From Marinilabiliales bacterium (GTDB lineage Bacteria > Bacteroidota > Bacteroidia > Bacteroidales > BM523), in NCBI GenBank assembly GCA_002869425.1, contig PKSZ01000196.1:1-11975 (forward strand): a stretch of DNA of 11,975 nucleotides, given 5' to 3'. The position numbers and the translations under genes are program-made. Below are positions 6,537 through 11,975 of the stretch, piece after piece (position 1 is the first letter of the stretch; every line of letters starts with the position of its first letter). The notes under the pieces were generated by a model that was not told the DNA's origin, ran no database searches, and saw only the letters and a program-made list of their open reading frames with translations.

Positions 6537-6565
6537 AAAAAGTGCCTTAATTAATATTTAGGCAC
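6535..6565 (-). terminator. Rho-independent terminator at the end of the zinc-ribbon gene
   Basis: On the minus strand GTGCCT (6565-6560) pairs with AGGCAC (6547-6542), extendable inward past one mismatch, and is followed by seven Ts (6541-6535). The upstream arm lies inside the last codons of the zinc-ribbon gene, so coding sequence and terminator overlap. There is no T run on the plus-strand side, so it should stop only minus-strand transcripts. Confidence 0.75.
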
Positions 6566-6952
6566 CTCTCCAAAAAAGTTTGTATATTCCTCTAAATCAT
6601 CACCATAAGCCTCAATATTGCTTTCCGTAATTTTATACGTACATCGCTGACCCACAATTTCTGAGAACAGTATTTTTGACTCATTTCCTCCATTATCAAC
6701 AACCTGAACAGCAGCAAGATTTTTATTTACATCATCTGCAACAAGATTGGCATGGCAAATCGGGCAAAAAATCTCAAGTTTTTCTCCCTCTTCCAATCTA
6801 AAATCCTGGTGACTAATTACAGAATAATCTCCGATTTCAGGACTTAAAAATATTAATCCCGCATCTTTGTTCGGTTTTCTGGCTGCAAAACAAATTTTAT
6901 CTGCAACAAGTAATTGACCTTTACAATCTGGACAAATGTAGTTTGCTTTCAT
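6551..6952 (-). CDS. Small zinc-ribbon protein, unknown function
   Basis: A 133-residue soluble protein with two Cys pairs, C7-P-D-C10 and C63-P-I-C66-H, each in a rubredoxin-knuckle context (CPDCKG, CPICHANL). Together they would bind one zinc ion. The first pair opens the protein and the second follows a beta-rich segment of about 50 residues. A further Cys (104) and an acidic C-terminal third (EAYGDDLEEYTNFFGEVPKY) follow. There is no signal peptide or membrane segment. Proteins of this shape are found as uncharacterised small zinc-binding proteins in Bacteroidota; I cannot assign a partner. It begins 37 bases downstream of the esterase gene on the same strand, with no terminator between them, so co-transcription is possible although the functions look unrelated. 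Confidence 0.75.
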   Translation of the reverse strand: MKANYICPDCKGQLLVADKICFAARKPNKDAGLIFLSPEIGDYSVISHQDFRLEEGEKLEIFCPICHANLVADDVNKNLAAVQVVDNGGNESKILFSEIVGQRCTYKITESNIEAYGDDLEEYTNFFGEVPKY

Positions 6953-6989
6953 TCCAAAAAAAATTTAAAATTCTACAATGGTTTATCTA

Positions 6990-8441
6990 TTAATCAATTA
7001 TAACAATTTTTATCGACCCTGGCTTGCCGGCATTGTATTTTATCAAATATATTCCTTCTGGTACACCCAAAGGAATGATGCATTTTCCTGAGTGAATCTC
7101 TAAATTTTCAATAAACACTCCAAGTGAATTATACAATAAACAACTGTTAACAGAGCCCGAAAAGCTTATAGCCTGACCTGCTTTTACAACACTGGGATAA
7201 AACACCACTGATTCATCTGAATTATAGTTTTTCACAGAAGTTGTTGCCGACACCAAAACACTTATTTCAGGATAATCACAGGCATTAATATCGGTTTTAA
7301 CCACACTTACCTTTCCCTCCAGATCGCTTCCCCAGTTAACGGAAATTGAATGTGATCCATTTCCAGAAGCAATTTCAGCATCACCCGTAACGGCCCATTG
7401 AAAATCAGCACCAGACTCATCCTCAACAGAATACTGTAGTCCTGATTGCATGGTTGAAACACTCAAAGGGCCCAAAATTTCCAAATCATCAACAAGGCCA
7501 AAAAACATGGCAGCAAAAAATGTACTGTGAAAACCCATATCAACAGCATAGCTGGCTGAACTCCCACCCTGAAAAGCACAAGTTCCTTCATCAATACTGA
7601 TGGCATGCCCCATTCCTGAAATGTCAAAATTTAAAACCTTCCAGTCGTTATAATTTGAAAAATACACAGACCGTGTAATATTTGGATTGTAAAAATAACT
7701 TGATTGTACTTCATTAGCTGTTGTTGTCAAATTATGAACGGCTGTCCATTGCTCAATCAACTCATCCTGGTTCACAGGACTAACAACCATATCAAGTGAT
7801 CCATGAAATATAGCAACAGAAGGATAACTGCCGGTAAAAGATGGGTAGGCAGCCAAAACCAAGTCTTTCCATTCCGCAGGAGTTTTATCAACATAACCAT
7901 ACATTGCGCTGCTTGCTTCTGTTAAATTACTTGCTGCACCATAAGGAACTCCTGCCATTATTGCGCCTGCAGCAAAAATATCCGGATAGGCAGCAAGCAT
8001 GGCCGCAGACATGGAAGCTCCGGCAGATAATCCGGTAACAAAAACCCTGTTTTCATCTGCAGAATAAAGAGAAATAGCATATCCTGCCATTGTAGCTATT
8101 GACTCAACCTCACCTCCTGTTCGTGAATAATCAGCTGGTAAAAACCAATTGAAACAATAGGAATAGTTATTCAAATATTGTTGCTCCGGATACACTACAA
8201 CAAAACCATAACGATCGGCCAGTTTATTCCAACCCGACTCATCAGAAAAACTCTGCGCTGTTTGTGAACAACCATGCAATGCAAAAACCACAGGACATCC
8301 GGGAGCCAGATTATCTGGCTCATAAACATACATCTTCAAATTACCGGGATTACTTCCAAATTCACTTACTTCAACAAGCGATTGCCCCAATAAACTATTT
8401 GAAAAAACAATTACGATGTATAATAAAAATATTTTTCTCAT
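6990..8441 (-). CDS. Secreted PHB-depolymerase-family esterase with T9SS C-terminal sorting domain
   Basis: A 483-residue alpha/beta-hydrolase of the esterase PHB-depolymerase (LpqC/CE1-like) family. Residues 1-19 are a signal peptide ending SLLG before Gln20. HGCSQ (56-60) gives the oxyanion region, GLSAG (137-141) the nucleophile Ser139, HGSLD the acid Asp217, and GMGHA the His279, so a complete triad is present. Residues about 322-400 form an immunoglobulin/PKD-like module (FQWAVTGDAEIASGNGSHSISVNWG). Residues about 412-483 fit a type A T9SS sorting domain: VVFYPSVVKAGQAISFSG, then a beta sandwich ending GIYLIKYNAGKPGSIKIVIID. The protein should be exported by Sec, then moved across the outer membrane by T9SS. 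The substrate could be a polyester, a feruloyl/acetyl ester on plant polysaccharide, or another ester. No polysaccharide-utilisation genes flank it. No recognisable promoter was seen upstream. Confidence 0.9.
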   Translation of the reverse strand: MRKIFLLYIVIVFSNSLLGQSLVEVSEFGSNPGNLKMYVYEPDNLAPGCPVVFALHGCSQTAQSFSDESGWNKLADRYGFVVVYPEQQYLNNYSYCFNWFLPADYSRTGGEVESIATMAGYAISLYSADENRVFVTGLSAGASMSAAMLAAYPDIFAAGAIMAGVPYGAASNLTEASSAMYGYVDKTPAEWKDLVLAAYPSFTGSYPSVAIFHGSLDMVVSPVNQDELIEQWTAVHNLTTTANEVQSSYFYNPNITRSVYFSNYNDWKVLNFDISGMGHAISIDEGTCAFQGGSSASYAVDMGFHSTFFAAMFFGLVDDLEILGPLSVSTMQSGLQYSVEDESGADFQWAVTGDAEIASGNGSHSISVNWGSDLEGKVSVVKTDINACDYPEISVLVSATTSVKNYNSDESVVFYPSVVKAGQAISFSGSVNSCLLYNSLGVFIENLEIHSGKCIIPLGVPEGIYLIKYNAGKPGSIKIVIID

Positions 8442-8508
8442 ACTTGATTATATTCAATTTTGTGTTTTGATTTTCTTTTCGTAATCTTAAAAAAAGATTC
8501 ATACATCC

Positions 8509-8922
8509 ATGTGTTTACGAATTAAATACATTATTGTTGCATCATTGTTTGCATTTACTTCCTGCTATAAATATCAGGAAGGTCCGTCATTTTCTGTTCT
8601 CAACCCGGAACAAAGAATAAAAGGCAAATGGGACTTATATGGTGTAAAGCAATTCGATGAAACGGAAATTAACTTCGCCGGACTTGATAATTATTATTTT
8701 GAATTTGATGATGACAATCAGTTGATCAGAACAATAACTTATCTCAATGAAAATAACCAATACAACACCTACAACTACAAGGGTAATTATAAATTATCAG
8801 GTGATAATTTTTTAGAGATTGATGTGCTGGGATATGAAAAAAGTTGGTTCAACATACTGAAGCTTACAAAAAACGAGTTGGTAATGTACAATCAGAAAGA
8901 AAAGCTATTTTTGAAAAAATAA
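8509..8922 (+). CDS. Lipocalin-like lipoprotein
   Basis: A 137-residue exported lipoprotein. A short positively charged N-terminus and hydrophobic stretch lead into a lipobox FTSC with the lipidated Cys at residue 19. The mature part begins RIKGKWDLYGVKQFDETEI and continues with FEFDDDNQLIRTITYL, YNYKGNYKLSGDNFLEID and ILKLTKNELVMYNQKEKLFLK. This strand order (KW..., F.DD..., Y.L..., L..L....L) is typical of the small lipocalin-like domains of Bacteroidota. No ligand can be named. The TAA stop overlaps the ATG of the next gene by one base (TAATG at 8920-8924), so it heads a coupled operon with the glycosyltransferase. A location at the outer membrane or periplasmic face is likely. Confidence 0.85.
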   Translation: MCLRIKYIIVASLFAFTSCYKYQEGPSFSVLNPEQRIKGKWDLYGVKQFDETEINFAGLDNYYFEFDDDNQLIRTITYLNENNQYNTYNYKGNYKLSGDNFLEIDVLGYEKSWFNILKLTKNELVMYNQKEKLFLKK

Positions 8923-9932
8923 TGAATGAAGAAAACCATATAGAGCCTGCAAAATTTCTAATTGTTAGATTTAGTTCAATTGGCGACATTGTACTTACTT
9001 CTCCCGTAATCAGGTGTTTGAAACAACAAGTTAAAAATGCAGAAGTTCATTTTCTTACCAAAGAGCAATACAAACCACTTGTAGAAAGCAATCCATATGT
9101 GGATAAAGTACACTGCCTGAAAGAAGACTTCAAAGAAATGATTAAATCTTTAAGGAATGAACACTTTGATTATATTATTGATTTGCATAAAAATCTGCGC
9201 AGCCATCGCCTGAAAAACAAGCTGGGCATGATGGCTTTTTCTTTTGACAAGCTCAACTGGAAAAAATGGCTTCTAACAAACTTCAAAACAAACAAACTTC
9301 CTGATATTCACATTGTTGATAGATATTTGGAAAGCGTCAAACTTTTCGATGTGAAAAATGATAATCAAGGACTCGATTTCTTCATTCCTGATAACATTTC
9401 AGACCCCATTGTCTCCATTCCAGAAAACATAAGTACTATGTATATATCTATCGTTGTTGGAGCCAAATATAAGACCAAACAACTTCCTCCAGAAATGGTA
9501 GCAGAACTTTGCAATAAACTTAAGCTTCCAATTGTTTTATTGGGTGGAAAAGAAGATATTGATGCCGGCAAATATGTATCAGAAAATAGCACAAACAATA
9601 TATTCAACGCTTGTGGTAAATTTTCTTTATACGAATCAGCATTGCTGTTGAAACATTCAACATGTGTAATTTCCAATGACACCGGCTTAATGCATATTTC
9701 TGCTGCGCTGAAGAAAAATATTATTTCAATCTGGGGCAATACCATTCCTGAATTTGGAATGTATCCTTATCTTGCAGGAGAAAAGTCCAAACTATTTGAA
9801 GTAAAGGATCTTTCATGCAGACCTTGTTCAAAAATTGGATTTAGAAAATGTCCTAAAAAACATTTTAACTGTATGATGATGCAAGACATAGAAGCTATTG
9901 CAAATTATACAAATAAGATTTCGATTGTATAA
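8922..9932 (+). CDS. Glycosyltransferase family 9 (heptosyltransferase-like)
   Basis: A 336-residue GT-B enzyme related to the LPS heptosyltransferases WaaC/WaaF. KFLIVRFSSIGDIVLTSPVIRCL (11-33) is the N-terminal signature with Asp22 at the position of the catalytic base. YIIDLHKNLRSH lies at 84-95 and SNDTGLMHISAAL at 251-263, the nucleotide-heptose binding motif. Four Cys near the C-terminus (C299, C302, C310, C317; SCRPC...KCP...NC) are a recurrent feature of this subgroup and may bind metal or form disulfides. The enzyme probably adds a heptose or other sugar to LPS core or a cell-surface glycan on the inner face of the inner membrane. I chose the ATG at 8922, which overlaps the upstream stop and directly precedes the GT9 fold. 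An in-frame ATG at 8844 would add 26 residues lying inside the lipoprotein gene. The TAA stop at 9930-9932 overlaps the next ATG. Confidence 0.92.
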   Translation: MNEENHIEPAKFLIVRFSSIGDIVLTSPVIRCLKQQVKNAEVHFLTKEQYKPLVESNPYVDKVHCLKEDFKEMIKSLRNEHFDYIIDLHKNLRSHRLKNKLGMMAFSFDKLNWKKWLLTNFKTNKLPDIHIVDRYLESVKLFDVKNDNQGLDFFIPDNISDPIVSIPENISTMYISIVVGAKYKTKQLPPEMVAELCNKLKLPIVLLGGKEDIDAGKYVSENSTNNIFNACGKFSLYESALLLKHSTCVISNDTGLMHISAALKKNIISIWGNTIPEFGMYPYLAGEKSKLFEVKDLSCRPCSKIGFRKCPKKHFNCMMMQDIEAIANYTNKISIV

Positions 9933-10702
9933 TGAAACTCACATTGGTATTCATATTGCTTACTTTTTCAGGATACATTTTTGCTCAGGATGTAATTACA
10001 ACCAATGACAATAAAAAAATTGAATGTAATATCTTAAGCAAAAATGCAAAAGAAATAAAATACAGATCCATTGCCGATACTGCTACAATCAAAACAATAC
10101 CAAAGTCTGATGTATACAAAATTCAATATTCCAATGGCAGGGAAGAGCTTATGTATACTCCAAATAAAGCTTACAACTTAACCGGACTTTTAAATGAAGA
10201 AGAAACCACCTACCCTTCACATGTTATCTACTTGCGACCCGTCATGATCTTTCTGAAAACCATAGGTTTAGGGTATGAATATATTTCTTTATCTGAAAAA
10301 ACAGGACTGGAAATTCCGGTGGCCTACAGGTTTGATCAAAGATTTTTTGAAGCAGGTGTTAATCTGAATTTTTACTTTTATAACACCGAAAGTGCCAACT
10401 ACAAATTAGGACCTTATAATTTGGGCAAAGGAGAATTTCATTTCTACGCTTCTCCTTCATTAATGTTCGCAAATGTTGAATCAGCCAACTACCTTGGCCC
10501 CAGAGCGATAGTGGGCGTGAATGCGTTTTTTGAAAGAGGATGGTTTGTGGGTATCTATGGTGGATATGGCAAAAATCTACAACTCAACAAAACAAAGCTT
10601 GTTGGTCCGCTAAGCAACAACAAGATAGTATTTGATATTAAAGCTGGGTGGCGCTTTCTTATTGGAAATGCAACACCAGAACCCAAAGGAAGAATATATT
10701 AA
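9932..10702 (+). CDS. Outer-membrane beta-barrel-like protein, unknown function
   Basis: A 256-residue exported protein. The signal peptide ends at about residue 18 (YIFA before Gln19). Residues about 20-75 are a small domain (DVITTNDNKKIECNILSKNA, KYRSIADTATIKTIPKSDVYKIQYSNG) common at the N-terminus of Bacteroidota outer-membrane proteins, usually followed by a barrel. The rest alternates hydrophobic and aromatic beta strands (VIYLRPVMIFLKTIGLGYEYISL, FFEAGVNLNFYFYN, FHFYASPSLMFANV, WFVGIYGGYGKN, IVFDIKAGWRFLIG), consistent with an eight-strand-type barrel, though the final residues RIY rather than a terminal strand-Phe follow the last strand. No enzyme motif is visible. It starts at the TAATG overlap with the glycosyltransferase stop, and 14 bases separate it from the C69 peptidase, so these belong to one transcript. 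Confidence 0.8.
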   Translation: MKLTLVFILLTFSGYIFAQDVITTNDNKKIECNILSKNAKEIKYRSIADTATIKTIPKSDVYKIQYSNGREELMYTPNKAYNLTGLLNEEETTYPSHVIYLRPVMIFLKTIGLGYEYISLSEKTGLEIPVAYRFDQRFFEAGVNLNFYFYNTESANYKLGPYNLGKGEFHFYASPSLMFANVESANYLGPRAIVGVNAFFERGWFVGIYGGYGKNLQLNKTKLVGPLSNNKIVFDIKAGWRFLIGNATPEPKGRIY

Positions 10703-10716
10703 TTTAAGCTGATAAA

Positions 10717-11975
10717 ATGAAAAAGTTACTTTTAATTCTAAGCCTTGTTTTTACAGTAAATGCCTTTGCTCAAGATAAATCCGATTGGAAAGGTGGAGTT
10801 CCTGAAGGATGCACTTCCATTACAGTTGGTAAAAAAGCCAGTGCAGACGGTTCAGTAATGACCTCACATACCGATGACAGCCACAGAACACGTTCCTGGA
10901 TGGACATTCAGCCTGGCCAAACACATAAATCAGGTGAAACAGTTAAGATGTACAAAAGAGAAAGTTGCAACGATTTTGCAATGCCAACATATAAACACAC
11001 CGAAATTGGTACCATTCCACAGATAGAAAAAACATTTGCCTATGTAAACACTGCATACCCATGCATGAATGAAAAACAACTGGCCATAGGTGAATCAACA
11101 TTTGGAGGTAGAGATACTTTACAATCGGATAATGGGCTAATTGACTGTCAGCGACTATGTAAGCTTATGCTTGAACGTTGCAGCAATGCACGTGAAGCCA
11201 TACAAATGGCAGACGAACTAACGCAAAAATACGGCTGGATTGATTACGGCGAATGCTTAACAATAGCCGATAAAAGTGAAGTCTGGCATTTCGAAATTGT
11301 AGGTCCCGGAAAAGGAAAAAAAGGTGCCATATGGGTTGCACAGCGAGTTCCAGATGATCATATTGCAGTAAATGCCAACGCAAGTACAATTAAAGAGATT
11401 GATCTCAAGAATAAAGATTATTTCATGGCTTCAAAAAACATCTTTGACGTCGCAAAAGAAAACAAATGGTGGAATCCAGACAAAGAACCCTTTCGCTTCT
11501 GTTACGCCTATGCTCCTAAAAGTAGAAAATCAATTGCAGCAAGAAGACGGGAATGGAGGGTGTTTGACCTGTTAGCGCCATCATTACACCTGGATCCGAA
11601 TGATGAAAACTATCCTTTTTCTGTAAAGCCAGATAAGCCTGTTAGCCTGCAAAATATGGTGGATGTATTCAAAGATTACTATGAAGGAACTCCCTATGAT
11701 ATGACACAAAACATTACAACAACTGATAAAGATGGTAAAACGATTATTTCTCCTCTGGCAAATCCCTTTATGCCATATGATCAACTGGGTTTGCACAATG
11801 TGAATGGAGGCTGGTTTCACACAGACAAAAAAACAGGACATATAGATTTTTTGGGTGAAAGAACCATTGCCAGATGGTACACCATGTATGGGACCATTCT
11901 ACAATGCCGGGATTGGCTGCCAGACGAAGTGGGCGGTGTATTATGGCTAGCCCAGGATAATATTGCCTCCTCGGT
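10717..11975 (+). CDS. Exported C69-family dipeptidase (N-terminal part, cut by window edge)
   Basis: An Ntn-hydrolase of peptidase family C69 (PepD-like dipeptidases), open at the right edge: 419 complete codons are visible with no stop. A signal peptide of about 18 residues ends NAFA before Gln19. The conserved CTSITVGKKASADGS follows at 32-46, and Cys32 is the expected nucleophile. This is an N-terminal Cys only after removal of the intervening QDKSDWKGGVPEG, which suggests propeptide processing. Other family landmarks are IGESTFGGRD (about 124-133), LIDCQRLCKLMLERC and EVWHFEIV (about 188-195), then WVAQRVPDDHIAVNAN. Members cleave dipeptides; the exported Bacteroidota forms presumably act in the periplasm on peptides taken up by the cell. 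The start is the ATG at 10717 after GATAAA. The gene is the last visible in the operon. Confidence 0.92.
   Translation, partial: MKKLLLILSLVFTVNAFAQDKSDWKGGVPEGCTSITVGKKASADGSVMTSHTDDSHRTRSWMDIQPGQTHKSGETVKMYKRESCNDFAMPTYKHTEIGTIPQIEKTFAYVNTAYPCMNEKQLAIGESTFGGRDTLQSDNGLIDCQRLCKLMLERCSNAREAIQMADELTQKYGWIDYGECLTIADKSEVWHFEIVGPGKGKKGAIWVAQRVPDDHIAVNANASTIKEIDLKNKDYFMASKNIFDVAKENKWWNPDKEPFRFCYAYAPKSRKSIAARRREWRVFDLLAPSLHLDPNDENYPFSVKPDKPVSLQNMVDVFKDYYEGTPYDMTQNITTTDKDGKTIISPLANPFMPYDQLGLHNVNGGWFHTDKKTGHIDFLGERTIARWYTMYGTILQCRDWLPDEVGGVLWLAQDNIASS

Noticed and set aside
8483..8499. Inverted repeat AATCTT-AAAAA-AAGATT in the divergent gap between the esterase and the lipoprotein
   Set aside because: Only six AT-rich pairs with no T run or nearby -7 box; expected by chance in DNA this AT-rich. 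It could be an operator but nothing else supports it.
8844..8921. Possible 26-residue N-terminal extension of the glycosyltransferase
   Set aside because: It lies inside the lipoprotein gene, while the ATG at 8922 sits at a TAATG junction immediately before the GT9 fold; the same junction type recurs at 9930-9934.
9365..9745. 126-codon open frame on the minus strand inside the glycosyltransferase gene
   Set aside because: It lies wholly within a well-conserved GT9 gene, and its translation has no recognisable domain or signal; a shadow frame.
1..11975. Search for tRNA, rRNA, CRISPR repeats, insertion-sequence ends, phage genes or large direct repeats
   Set aside because: Nearly all bases are in confidently called genes, gaps are short, and no repeated spacer units, terminal inverted repeats or transposase motifs were seen.

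Overview
The window looks like chromosomal DNA from a low-GC, probably marine or anaerobic member of the Bacteroidota (Bacteroidia; a Marinilabiliales-like organism is my guess, not proven). Evidence: an esterase ending in a type IX secretion (T9SS) sorting domain, a lipoprotein with a Bacteroidota-style lipobox, candidate promoters with the Bacteroidota -7 element TAnnTTTG, start sites without Shine-Dalgarno sequences, and a bacterial GH3-family enzyme next to a deoxynucleoside kinase. Genes are packed tightly. No intergenic gap exceeds about 110 bases, and I see no rRNA, tRNA, CRISPR array, insertion sequence or phage gene.

Layout. (1) 1-297: 3' end of a PfkB sugar/nucleoside kinase, whose stop codon overlaps that of the convergent next gene. 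(2) 294-3325, minus strand: a likely operon of a GH3-family acyl-adenylating enzyme, an exported beta-propeller-like protein coupled to it by an ATGA overlap, and a deoxynucleoside kinase. (3) 3418-5225, plus strand: a CvpA-family membrane protein, then a Cys/Met-metabolism PLP enzyme. The PLP gene has what looks like a leaderless promoter with a perfect palindromic operator, and is followed by a strong intrinsic terminator. (4) 5227-6536, plus strand: a two-gene unit with its own promoter and a TTG start, encoding an AlbA_2 (Schlafen-type) protein and, by ATGA overlap, a small three-helix membrane protein. (5) 6535-8441, minus strand: a zinc-ribbon protein and, upstream of it, a secreted PHB-depolymerase-type esterase with T9SS sorting domain; an intrinsic terminator overlaps the end of the zinc-ribbon gene. 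(6) 8509 to the right edge, plus strand: a cell-envelope operon of a lipocalin-like lipoprotein, a GT9 heptosyltransferase-like glycosyltransferase, an outer-membrane barrel-like protein and an exported C69 dipeptidase cut by the window edge. The first two junctions are one-base TAATG overlaps.

Most of the window is ordinary housekeeping and envelope content. The best candidates for something undescribed are the AlbA_2 plus small membrane protein pair, the GH3/propeller/kinase operon, and the palindrome at the PLP-enzyme promoter. None of these can be shown from sequence alone to be a new system.
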